Shown here: positions 22,803 to 32,844 of the stretch, piece after piece
Layout of the letters: every line of letters starts with the position of its first letter
How positions within the stretch are numbered: the stretch's first letter is position 1
From: Isoetes taiwanensis
Lineage: Eukaryota > Streptophyta > Lycopodiopsida > Isoetales > Isoetaceae
NCBI GenBank assembly: GCA_021234155.1
Contig: JAJEKV010000049.1
Span: forward strand, 2,139,487 to 2,203,486
Reading direction: 5' to 3'
DNA: 64,000 nucleotides
Translations under genes and position numbers: made by a program
The notes under the pieces: model-generated
Told to the model about the DNA's origin: nothing
Seen by the model: the letters and a program-made list of their open reading frames with translations, nothing else
Database searches by the model: none

Positions 22803-23884
22803 TCACGGGTTGGTGCAATTCTGATCTATCCGCCAATAGGAGTGTGCCACATGTACATAATTCTTTCATGTAATTGCAGCTTAGTTGCAATATTTTTTAG
22901 TTACTTGCATTCTTGACGTGCCAATTTTTTTACTGCACATTCTCAAGACATTCTCAAGTTTTCTGGTTGCATTCCAACTATAGATCATAGACACAAATCA
23001 ATACAAATGGAGTTACACAAATCAGCCACTAAAATTAACATTATTTAAGGTGCAACTTGATCAAATATTTTCAGATTCCAAAGTCACTAAATTCAGATTC
23101 CAAAAAAGCAAAAAACTTTTACAAGTCGAAGAGTTTGACAACTGCAACAGCAGATCAAACTTCTAGATAGAAAAAGTATCAAGATCATAACAGTAATAGA
23201 TCATCGCTTTCTATTTCTCATCATAGTGATCATGATATCATTCAGCTCTTCTCGGGAAATACACTTGCAAAAAGAAACAAGTAAAGAAACACTTGCATAA
23301 AGAAACAGGTAGAGAGCGCATCTAGCCATTTCCCACCTCCAGACGTCGCAATAACCACCTACAAGACAAGCAGCAACAGATTAGAAGTCATGCAACAAGA
23401 CATGCAACAAGAATAGGACAAACTTACCTTGAATACTACAGAATCCAGAATTACAAGTGCCTTCCGAGCAAGCAAAGGTTTTGCTACGGGAAAAACGAGC
23501 TAAAACTTGCATATGACAAAGTCTTAGCAAGAACAAAGTAAAGTTCAGCAAGAAATCATTAGAAGCAGCCATCCCCAACCTCCACACGCGAAAATGACCA
23601 AAAATATGCAGTAAAGCACGAGTTCTTGATGACCTTTAGACGATCTTGCAAAGAAAATCCAAAGAAGTCGATGTTAGCACAAAAGCACGGCAAAAAAATC
23701 ACTCATGGCCATTGCAGACGCCATACATGACTTTATACGCGGAACTACAAAAGGAGCGCCATCATTCTGACTACGGCGATGCCGTAACCGACAGAAGAAG
23801 AGACGCAGAGAGAGAAGGAAAGAAATGAAATGACGAAGCATTTTTTTTATACCTGCCACGTCAGAATTGCACCAACCCGAATCT
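22803..23884. repeat. Inner inverted repeat pair, 19 bp
   Basis: CGGGTTGGTGCAATTCTGA at about 22805 recurs as its exact reverse complement at about 23865. The pair could be the termini of a nested element of about 1.1 kb. Open frames between them (for example 23674-23901 minus) have no recognisable product. Confidence 0.45.
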
Positions 23885-23896
23885 TCACGTAACAAT

Positions 23897-23994
23897 AACA
23901 TCCTTTTTGTTACAATTCTGGCATGTCAGGTGTGCCTCTGCATTGACGCGCGTCGACACACCTTCCACGCCAGAATTGCAACAAAGAGGATGTT
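23897..23994. repeat. Foldback with 38-bp arms
   Basis: 23897-23934 and 23957-23994 are inverted copies with about five mismatches around a 22-base loop rich in CG. Arm motifs are AACATCCT, GTTACAATTCTGGC and AGGTGTG. This is the strongest local hairpin in this part of the window. Confidence 0.8.
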
Positions 23995-24029
23995 CTTGTA
24001 TACTTAAAAACAGGTTAGGGACAATGAAT

Positions 24030-25228
24030 GTGATCGCTTAGGGTTTGCGCCTAGAGCGGCGGCGGCGGCCGCTCGAACCCTTGCAGATGCACCAGATAAG
24101 GCTGTGAGAGCTGGAGGAGCAACAAAATAGCTGCTGCTGCCTGCAAATCCAAGGCTGCAGACTTGGCCATCGCTTCATGGGCTCCAACGGATCTGTGCAG
24201 GAGGCAATCTTGGAGGGAAATGGCCGATTCTCCCTCTTCTTCGCTTTCTTGCAGTCGTCCTTGAAAGGTTAAGTAATGGGTTTGGCTTCAGCTTTGTGTT
24301 TGACGAGTAGCTTGAGCTATGGATATTTCTAAGCATGATTTTCAGCTCTGAACAGTTCTGTTATAAAGGGATGTAGTATCTGGGCTTTTGTGTTGCTTGC
24401 TTAGAATCTCTCTACGAGCCAGGGATAGTTTGAACCTCTCTGGTCTGCCTATTGTGTCTGGTAGCAATCTTAGAGCGTTCTTGCTGTCAGTCGCCCCCTC
24501 TCCCAGCTAGGGGAAGGTAATGTTCTATAACTAGTTTAGTATGGTACATATGGAATAAGGAAAGAGACCAGATAGCAGCTGGTAGCCGTGGCCTATGCAT
24601 GCAGTTGATGTGTTTAGAGAGAGCTAGCAGACCTCCTTTTGGAACAGGTTTGGGAGACAACCTCTGTTGAGAATCAGTCCAGGCATAGTTAATGCGCGGG
24701 ATGAAACTAACTCTCCAGGCCTCTTCAAATGCTGTGCATCTTCGGGTGGGAGCGTCAAATGGTTGCAGTTCCAGGAGCTGGTTTGTTCTCTATTCTTGTA
24801 TAATCTGGACGAGTCTAGATTAGTGGTAGAATCTTATCTTGGCAGGTTGTGGGCAACTCTTTGTATCTGGTCCAAGAGGGACCCTTGACACCCTCTTTGA
24901 AAGGGATGAGTGAGGTGGTTCAAATAGGTGGAAAGAATCAAGGGATGCTCCTCTAGTATCTCTTCCTTCTGAGAAGAGGTAAAGGTTCGTCTTCAAGTAC
25001 TTATAAGGAAAGGAGATTGAGTCTGCTATAGTATTAGGACTAACAGAGAAGAAGTTGAGCTACTTTGCTCAAGTACCATTTGTTTTACCTCACCCGCCCC
25101 TTCTTGTGGGTGTGGTACGAATATTTCCCATCTAGCCTACTGAAGAGGGATGTAATAAGGTTTTGTACCATTTTATATTAAAATAACTATCTTGCCTCCG
25201 GAAAAAAAAAAAAAAAAAAAAAAAAAAA
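24030..25228 (+). mobile_element. Poly-A-tailed retroposon-like segment
   Basis: A block that starts GC-rich (GGCGGCGGCGGCCGCTCG near 24058) ends in ACCATTTTATATTAAAATAA, then CTATCTTGCCTCCGG and 27 adenines (25202-25228). A GC-rich head, an AT-rich end and an A-tail suggest a non-LTR or processed retroposon. No long ORF was recognised and no target duplication was found, so both the 5' limit and the class are uncertain. Confidence 0.4.
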
Positions 25229-25320
25229 GCCTGAACTAGCATACGCTAGACCAGCATCTACCTCGGTCAATCCCTTGGTAGTTTTATCATCCTAATATCT
25301 AAACTGAACAAGCCAGTCGC
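25229..25320 (-). repeat. Motif shared with each unit start of the 54-64 kb array
   Basis: GCCTGAACTAG, CAGCATCTACCTCGGTCAAT and TATCATCCTAAT follow the A-tract directly. The same series, about 70% alike by eye, follows the A-tract at 54101, 57108, 60115 and 63110. On the minus strand it would be a 3' end followed by oligo-T, a layout seen in some plant SINEs. Confidence 0.5.
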
Positions 25321-25557
25321 TTCACGCGTCGGCATTGCTTCCATGCCGGAATGCAAGCTAAATGGCCTTTCTTGTATACAAGAAATTTATCGCAGCGGCC
25401 AAGGTTACCGCAAACATTTTTATTTTTCTACTTTCATGTGCTTAAGAAATTGAATCAACAAAAATGAATATTTACAGTATACTTGCCGTGGCAAACATTT
25501 TTCTTTCCCGACTTTCATGTGCTTAAGAAACTACGTTAGCAAATAGAATAGAATAGA

Positions 25558-26382
25558 ATAGTTTTTTTAACGTCCACGGAGTCCAATAGGTCATGGGACC
25601 CATACAATGGGCTAGTACAATCACCCCTGCCTCGAAAGGTTTTCAAGGGAAAAACCTTTGCAGTAATGATGATACTAGACAAACGGAGAAAATGACTACT
25701 GAGGGCTCAGTAATTGCAGACGTTTATCTAGAACCTCAAGTATGTATAATGCCAAGTCATGCACAGATGGTGCTCTGAGAAGTTGTGGAAGCGTGGAATG
25801 GAATGCTAAGGTCAAAAATGATTGGGACTATCTCAAAAAGGGGCAACTTCGGAAGAGTATGGCTTTCATCTTCAATAAACATGGCGGCAACGAGGCACAT
25901 AGGCAATTGCGGCCGCTCCCATCTATCTGTCTCAATCCGGAGCCTGTGGGACCCCGTGCGAATTGATGCAATAGCTACAAACTTGTTCCTGGACAATGAA
26001 GCAAGCAAATAAGCTTGGGGCCCTGGTGCCAAGGTGGGATTTATGTGTGCATGATAATGACCAGTTTTCACTTGGGCCAAAGTAACTGCGTCCCATATCT
26101 TTTGAGAAAAATGACCATTGAGATATGCAAATGCTCAGGATCAGAACTGGCAAGCATCAGGCAGTGCTCTGGTTGCACAGCCCAACGGGCAAACCATGTA
26201 GTGCAATGCTCTTTCCAACATCGTTTCAAACGCTGAGGAGATTCAGCCATGGCAAGTGCAAGAACAGGATACCTAACATCATCCATGTGGTGCACCTTGC
26301 AGATATAGTGGAGATGGCGCTTCATGGCAGAATGTTGAAGAGGCCAAAAACCTATCTCTTGTAAAAGAATAGCATAGGGCAC
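25558..26382 (-). pseudogene. Non-LTR retroelement C-terminal protein remnant (copy B) with 3'UTR and tail
   Basis: On the minus strand, 26382-26068 (MKRHLHYICKVHHMDDVRYP, LKRCWKEHC) continues after a frame change near 26075 as VKTGHYHAHINPTLAPGPQ and SIRTGSHRLRIETDRWERPQ. The RTGSHRLxIExxRW block, followed by a degenerate ExEDExHxLLxCP-like stretch, is the C-terminal module of reverse-transcriptase proteins of non-LTR type. Another frame change gives LALYILEVLDKRLQLL, matching copy C. Then come the 3'UTR block (AAACCTTTCGAGGCAGGGG and the GTGGACGTTAAAAAAA motif) and a (TATTC)n tail at 25545-25560. Frameshifts and loss of the reverse-transcriptase body mark it as a dead, 5'-truncated copy. 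Confidence 0.65.
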
Positions 26383-28786
26383 CGTTGTTTTAACTCCGAG
26401 GTAGTATACTTTTGCAAGTTAATTCATCATACTCTTTTGTTTTCCATATATGCATCCAAGAGACTTCTCTCTATTGGTTTAAAGAAATTGATTACACTTT
26501 CTAGAAATAAAGGTGTCAACTTTAGTGCTTAGACTCTTGTTGTTGGTTTAAAACATTGATTATACTTTAAAAAAATGGTGGTCTTAACATTTGATAATTT
26601 TTCTTAGAAACGAAGGTCTTAACAGATGATAGAGTAAATTAATGCCTAGGTCAACTAGAAATTACTTTGCTACTTTGAGCCAAGTTTAAATTACTAAGAG
26701 TCTAGGGCTTGCACCTTGATAGTTTTTAAATGTTGCATGCCAAAGCTTTTAAGAGGAGATGATTGGTTGGGAACAATTATTCAAAGGGTTTGATTGACTT
26801 AGAAGCAAAACATTAAGTGATGTTTTTATGAACTTCTTGTATGTGCAGGCATTGCTCTGCTTAAAAAACCTAACCTATCTGTCACAAATCTACTACTAAA
26901 CTTTGAAGGACTTTCCTTCCTTCAAACTTTAATCCACGAAATGAGTTGTTGAGATTTACGAGTGGATTTTGACGTCTTAAAATCTTGTGATAAAAATTTT
27001 CATAAGTTGTGGATTAAAAATTTTCATCGATTACTTTGCTGGTTGATTGTGATGCGATTTACGATTATTACAGCGCTGCAGAGACCCACATTAATGGTAT
27101 TTTTGAAACAAAATAATCTTTTTTCATAGAACTTAATTTCCTATGGAACTTCTACCACTTGAATGAAATGCTTTCTTATTAGGTAATTCTGACAAATGTG
27201 CTTGTTCCATTTGCAACCTATTAAATTATTTTAAATGATTATCAAATACCCCAATGAGAGGAGGTGTCAATAATATTAGCATCTTGTTTTGAATGTATGG
27301 TTAAAAAGTTTTGTATATAAAATGCTTCTAATGCACGAGAAATCCTATATTAAGCTTCCTTGTAATGCTTTTGTTTTGAACTGTGTTATCTATCTAGATA
27401 AAGCAATGAGTTTAGCATGTTAGCTTGGAGACAATTGTTTAAGTTCACTTAGAATTGTCAAGGAATTACCTTTTATTCATGATGTATTATAGTGCTTTGT
27501 TCCAGAAGCCATCAGACCCATCAGTGCTGCAGGTAATCACTACAGAAGCCATTGCCACTGCATCGCGTAAAGAGTGTATCAGGTTTGCATACATGTCTAG
27601 TTGAAATAGATAAGCATATAAATCTACAGGCCATGGGCCAGATATAACACTGGATAGGTTACTTGTCTTGAATGTTGCCTTGTCTTCCCATGGGGGGATC
27701 TTAACTTCTGTTCTTAACTTCTGTTTGATAAGCTATTCACCTCCCAACATGGTTTTGGCATTCTGGAGGCATGTATCTTCAAATTCTAGCCCATCTTTGA
27801 TTCTAATGATCAATGCTAGATCTACTGCTCTAGTACCTGAGTGTTGGGCAAACTTTTTGCACCCCATCAGAAAATTTCCTGCTCCTTTTCAAGTTAATCG
27901 GATTTTTAAAACTTTAATATTGGTTACTTCCTGTTGCTAAATGAGTCAACCGGAACATCTTCAAATATTATCATAGGTAAATGCTCTGTTTTTTGTTTTT
28001 TTTGCCACGGACCTTTGGACAGGGTCTACATTAGGGTCTTCACATGTATTCTAGAATAGGGTTGCTTTCATTTTTACCTTATTCCGACGCTATCCACTAT
28101 ACTGGACCATCGTTTGGCTGTCGTATTTACTCTTGAAAGCCTGCGGATCAAAGGGCAGAGAGGAAGTTTGTTGGAGGAGGCTATGAAGATCAAAGGGCAC
28201 AAAGGAAGCTTGTGTGAATCACTTCGCTGCAGATCCAGGACGGAGCCCACCAAAAACTCGCCACCCAACTATCAAACCGGCCTAGATAAAACAAAGATGG
28301 GCCATAATAGAAACCTCTAAAGGAAAAAACCAAAGAAAAAATGAAGCATCGATACCCAGAAGCAAATAGGCCAACGCAAATGCCTTGGGTGGTTAGATAA
28401 TCTTCCACTCAAATTAGAGAAATCTAAGAATAGAAAGATATGGAGATGAATGCCCTTTCTTCGATTTTAGTAGTTCAAAGTGGAAACAAAATACTGGAAC
28501 TTATTATGCATGTGGTAACAGATAGTCGAAATCTTCAGCAAACCCTAGTTTTCTTCACATACAAAGCTCTATAATTTCCAGCTAGAGAAAACTGTATCCG
28601 TCAAAATCCAAAACTATGATTTTAGTGGACGGAACAGACACATTAGCATGTTGAACGGACTTACCCCAATACTGCAACTTGAGCTGCTTGAGCTTCACTG
28701 GCATGTTCTGAAGATTATATAGAACATAGATGCAGTAGCTTTTAAAGGACTAAAGTGCCAGTTTTTCTATGCCTAGGTGTAAAAGG
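26383..28786. other. Intergenic; no gene supported
   Basis: AT-rich. Possible exon-like snippets with splice-like borders occur at 27510-27530, but no reading frame with recognisable motifs was found. A short imperfect duplication containing GATCAAAGGGCA is at 28145-28205. Confidence 0.45.
28779..28786. repeat. Left 8-bp target-site duplication
   Basis: GTAAAAGG, identical to 29439-29446 on the other side of the hAT-type element. Confidence 0.9.
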
Positions 28787-29438
28787 CAGGGATAGGTTCA
28801 ATACGCTGTACGTTTTATACGGAGTACGTATGAATTGTATGATACGGCACATATTTGCCGTATAAAACGTATATAAAATCTGACAAAAAGAAAATTCGGC
28901 GTCGGAAGATTTTCGCGACGTGAAAAATATCTAATTAGCAGACGTGAACAAAGGTTTCAGCGTCTGTGAACACAATTTCGCCGGCGAATCGAAGCTGTAG
29001 TTCAAGATCTGCCGATTTTTTTTCGCGTATGAATTTGAAATTTGAATTTTTGCGCGTCATAAAGTTCTATAAACCAGCGTGACTGTGAACTTTTTCAGCG
29101 TCGTAACCCAGATAAAGCTGGTAGCCAAAAAAAAAAAAAAAAAATTCTGAATTTGAAATTTGAAAAGCTAGCAGACATCGCCCTGTTTGGCAGACATAAA
29201 AGTTTTTTCGTCTGGCGTATCGGAAGGTTTCGCACAGACGCCAACAAAAAAAAAAAAAATTCAGACGTCTAGATTTTTTACTATTTCGCGATCACATAAA
29301 AGCGTAAGGTTTGCGTGACGTGAATTTTTTTCCTACTGCGACTAAAAAATACGTAAAATACATTTTTTCAAAAAAATACGTATTTTTTAACTTTATACGT
29401 CAGAAATTTAGATTTCATACGTACAAAACTTATCCCTG
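28787..29438. mobile_element. hAT-type MITE, 652 bp, with perfect 8-bp target duplication
   Basis: The ends are CAGGGATAGGTT at the left and the reverse complement of CAGGGATAAGTT at the right, flanked by identical GTAAAAGG octamers. CAGGG termini with an 8-bp duplication define the hAT superfamily. The interior has many ACGTAT/ATACGT subterminal motifs in both orientations, several (A)n runs and GACGTGAA-like repeats, and no ORF. It is a non-autonomous element that must have been moved by a hAT transposase encoded elsewhere. The intact duplication suggests a fairly recent insertion. Confidence 0.92.
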
Positions 29439-29446
29439 GTAAAAGG
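29439..29446. repeat. Right 8-bp target-site duplication
   Basis: GTAAAAGG, matching 28779-28786. Confidence 0.9.
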
Positions 29447-29942
29447 ACAGTGCCAGTGTAAGAAAACCCTTTACTGCAAGCAAAACTCTAGCTATGGTGG
29501 CCGCCTTGTTCAGGAATTCACTGAAAAAATACATAGGACTTCTAGCGGGTTTAAACGCCTAGATCCATTTGCTCCTTTTTGCCCTTCCTTCTCATCAGAG
29601 CTTCCAAATCTGCACAACATGACAAGACACATTATTATTAAACATATAATACAATTGATTACCTGGTATCCTGGACCTGGGTCTGGCTCTGGATGCCGAT
29701 GCGGCTGGCCAATTCGGCGGAGTGGCAATGATTTGGCGCCTGTGAAATCCTTTTTTACTCCGTTTTCTTATTTTATAAAACTCTATTTTTCTTTCAGAAA
29801 GTTATGTGTCGTTTATAGGAGAAAGTGTCAATTAAGAATATGCTAAAAGCATATTTCTAACACAATTATATATGTTCGATAATATATATAAGGTTTTTAG
29901 GATGTGGGTTTGGTATCATACCCCCATCCATGCATGCCCATC

Positions 29943-30005
29943 GATGAACCGTGGAGATACGGCCATCTCATTAAAAAGATGAACCGTGGAGATACGGCCA
30001 CCTCA
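29943..30005. repeat. 35-bp tandem duplication
   Basis: GATGAACCGTGGAGATACGG at 29943 recurs at 29978 with one visible C/T difference downstream. It lies in noncoding DNA. Confidence 0.85.
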
Positions 30006-30202
30006 TGAGGGGGGCGTGCAAGGGTCATGGGTGGGGCAAACATGAATCATACATGGGGCATGGAGCATGATTCCAGACCGTCCGATCAAGGGGGAACGCA
30101 AAATCTTGACCGTTGAGAAGTTGCTTAGAAGTTAGATTGGGGCATTGAATCGTGGCCGTTGATTAAAAAAAGTGCATAGTGTGGATGTTGCACACTCTCA
30201 TC

Positions 30203-30604
30203 ACATCTCATCATATTTGGTCTTTTTGCAGATTGCACTTGGACTGTTCTGCACGTTGTATAATATAATGTGGAAAAATGTCGTTCAAATTTTGAAACAA
30301 AGTTGAGGTTTGGTTGCTTGCTTGCCTATCTAGTTTGCTGCATGGATGACAGGAAGATGCTTCATCCCGATTATTGCATGTATGACAGGTTGAAATACAT
30401 GCAACTTCAAATAGTTTTCTCAAACATTGTTTTTGTCACGTCTCATTATATTTGGGCTTTTTGCAGATTGCTTTCACCTAGACTGATTTGCACATTGTTT
30501 AAAATAATGTGAAAAAATGTCGTTGAAGTTCTGAAACAAAGATGAGGTTTGATTTCTTGCTTGCCTTCATCCAGTTTGCTGCATGCATGATAGGAAGATG
30601 CTAA
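30203..30604. repeat. Tandem duplication, about 235-bp period
   Basis: Shared landmarks in order: CTTTTTGCAGATTGC, AATGTCGTT, GAAACAAAG, GCTTGCTTGCC, AGTTTGCTGCATG and AGGAAGATGCT. They occur first at 30222-30362 and again at 30457-30602. Copies differ by substitutions and small indels, so the event is not recent. No coding signal was recognised. Confidence 0.8.
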
Positions 30605-30809
30605 ACTTTGTAAGTGTGATGAACTGGGATATTTGCTACTGCAGTGTGTCCTACAATTTTTAAGATATGCTGCTAACATGGAATTTAAATGTGGCCATCT
30701 TACAAGCAAGTCATGCACTCTATTCAAGGCACCTATAAACCATTGGAGATCACCAAAGAATGGCACGACCAAAGCATACATATATAAAGTAATTGGCTAA
30801 GTATTCAAA

Positions 30810-31010
30810 TCTATACCCCTGGTTTCACATGTATATCCTTCTCAATGAAACATTAAAATTAGACGACCTCATTAAGAGAACAAACTATGGCAGGAATTAC
30901 TATACTACAATCCAAAATCTATACCCTTGGTTTCACATGTATACACTTCTTAATAAAATATTAAAATAAGACGACTTCCTAAAGAGAAACAAACTATGAC
31001 AGGAAGTATC
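30810..31010. repeat. Tandem duplication, about 110-bp period
   Basis: TCTATACCC and GGTTTCACATGTATA, then ATTAAAAT and AGACGAC, occur at about 30812 and again at about 30920 in noncoding DNA. Confidence 0.8.
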
Positions 31011-31146
31011 ACATTGCAATAAATGCAACTATTATTGGAATCAAAGCTATCTCTTTGAATTGACATAAGCAGAGTTGTATTGAAGGTGTTACAAGATCAA
31101 CAAATGTGTGAACTATTTATGGAGTTGGTAGTTCCCGATTCTTCTT

Positions 31147-31174
31147 TTAAAAAAACTATTCTATTCTATTCTTT
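31147..31174 (+). mobile_element. Isolated tail of the (TATTC)n non-LTR family, plus orientation
   Basis: TTTAAAAAAACTATTCTATT and the following CTATTC match the extreme 3' end of copies B and C in reverse complement. No body is recognisable upstream, so it is a very short 5'-truncated insertion or a chance tract. Confidence 0.4.
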
Positions 31175-31324
31175 CAAGTAACCATTTTGTCAACCACAGT
31201 TTGAGATTAGTCTAGGATTTTACTCAATGTATATACAGAGATCTGGCATCTAATATATAAAGAACATTCCAGAAGCCACCACTAGTAATTACGCGTGCGT
31301 GTGTGCGCGTGCTACACGCATGTT

Positions 31325-31369
31325 CGGGCGTACGTACGTGCGTGCGTGCGTGCGTGCGTGCGTGCGTGT
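31325..31369. repeat. (GTGC)n microsatellite
   Basis: About ten CGTG/GTGC tetranucleotide repeats, preceded by a less regular GCGTGTGTGCGCGTGC stretch from 31292. Confidence 0.95.
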
Positions 31370-31868
31370 CAGGATCCATACCTAGAATAAGTGCTTCATT
31401 TACATATTGGAACAACTAAAGGGCAACTGTGCACTTTAGCATAGGGAGAAATAGGTGCAAACAACTACAAAAATGCTAAATATGACATGAATAGGATAGG
31501 CATATATCACTGATAATGGGACCTGCTATAACCATTAATGGTTGATAACAGAACTGTGTATCTATGTCACAAGCAATCTAGCCCGCTTTCACGCTTGCAT
31601 CCCCCAGCTTTAAGCGTCTTGGTGATGCCGACCTAAAAGTCGATGACGTTCATGGCTTTCCTAGTGGTCTGTTTAGTGCATGCCATCTTAGAGAGTTAAG
31701 ACAACAAGGTCAAAGGTGAGGTGGCCGTTAGCTAGATGAGCTGATGATGATGGACAAAGTGTAAAGGGGAGAAAGAGCACTTGGAAGCGAAGGCGAGAAA
31801 GAAAAAGAAAGGCAATGAATGCCTAAAGAATAAAATTAAATAAAAGGGAACCCTAAAAGATTGTCAAG
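31370..31868. other. Intergenic; no supported feature
   Basis: No gene, RNA or transposon end recognised between the GTGC microsatellite and the copy-C tail. Confidence 0.45.
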
Positions 31869-32258
31869 AATAGAATAGAATAGTTTTTTTTATCGTCCAC
31901 TGAGACCAATCGGCCTATGGGACCCAGAAGGAGCGCAGCAAACTTATTACTGTCCGGTTTAAAAAACGCCCGCCCCGAAGGGTTTTCGAGGGAAAAACCG
32001 TGGCAGTAATAAGAATGCTATCAAACTGTACAAGTATACATCATCATGAAATAAATGTGTATGTACATGTCAAGTGCGTGCCCGAGGACATAGCTGATCT
32101 CGCATGTCCATGACCTCCTGAAGGTATGATCCTAGCATCTGTACGGATGTCGTGCTCAATGTCACATGTAGCGGCTGGCCAGGCCTGACCAACTCAGCAT
32201 AGCGCGTCCGGATTTGATCATATGCTGGGCAACTCAGCTCTTTAATTGTAAAAAACAA
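31869..32258 (-). pseudogene. Non-LTR retroelement 3' end (copy C) with C-terminal codons, 3'UTR and tail
   Basis: On the minus strand 32258-32070 encodes SCPAYDQIRTRYAEL, VRPGQPLHVTLSTTSVQMLG and SYLQEVMDMRDQL, then a stop: the C-terminus of the same family as copy B. The 3'UTR matches copy B (AAAACCCTTCGGGGCGGGCG against its homologue, then TGGGTCCCATAGGCC and GTGGACGATAAAAAAAACTA) and ends in (TATTC)n at 31869-31884. Everything upstream of the last 60 codons is missing, the 5' truncation typical of target-primed reverse transcription. Confidence 0.65.
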
Positions 32259-32844
32259 AACAATAAAATCAATGACATGAAAAGTAAGTTAAAATTTTGC
32301 CAAAAAGTCATTAACACAGTGCGAATTCGGCATGGATTGGTAGATTTCTGCCATAGCTTTTGGATGGTGGCATTCTTGGTTGCATGCAAACTCAAAACAA
32401 AAAATTATGCCAAATTTGGCTCTCAATGTGCATAGGTGCAACTATAACCTTTTATTGAAAATGAAATAGCGCGTGCAGTATGCCATGATGAAAGGCAAAA
32501 GTCAAAGCTTTTGAGGTAAAACTCATCATCTGCCCTAAAGGAAAATTTGATATGAATGGAAAGAATTTGGATAGAACCATTTATAACACCAAATTTCATG
32601 CTCATCCCACTACTTCACAGAAAGATATGGTCAATTTATCTCTCGTTGGTGCACAGGTGCAAGTCCATTGTCAAAATTAAAATCCAAAAATACAATTGCA
32701 GCAGGGTGCAAATGAGACTGAGACAGTCGAAGAAAACACATATTGTTAAAAATCAAATGAAAATAGCGGTAAAAAAAGAAAAGCATTAATGTTCAATACG
32801 AAGAACTTTATAGTAATAAATCATATATATTTTATTTATATCTT
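32259..32844. other. Short intergenic region downstream of the OPT gene
   Basis: AT-rich. It should contain the 3'UTR of the minus-strand OPT gene. No other feature is supported. Confidence 0.5.

Larger units (their letters stand above)
22536..25420. mobile_element. Probable TIR element, about 2.9 kb, with hairpin-forming ends
   Basis: The left end, 22538-22582, contains CGCGGCGGCC TT GGCCGCCGCG, a perfect 10-bp-arm hairpin. It recurs as an imperfect reverse complement at 25376-25418 (ATTTATCGCAGCGGCCAAGG and TACCGCAAACATTT). The two therefore look like 44-bp terminal inverted repeats that are each internally palindromic. No clear target-site duplication was found, so the boundaries are provisional. 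The interior holds other inverted repeats and a poly-A retroposon but no transposase. Confidence 0.5.
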
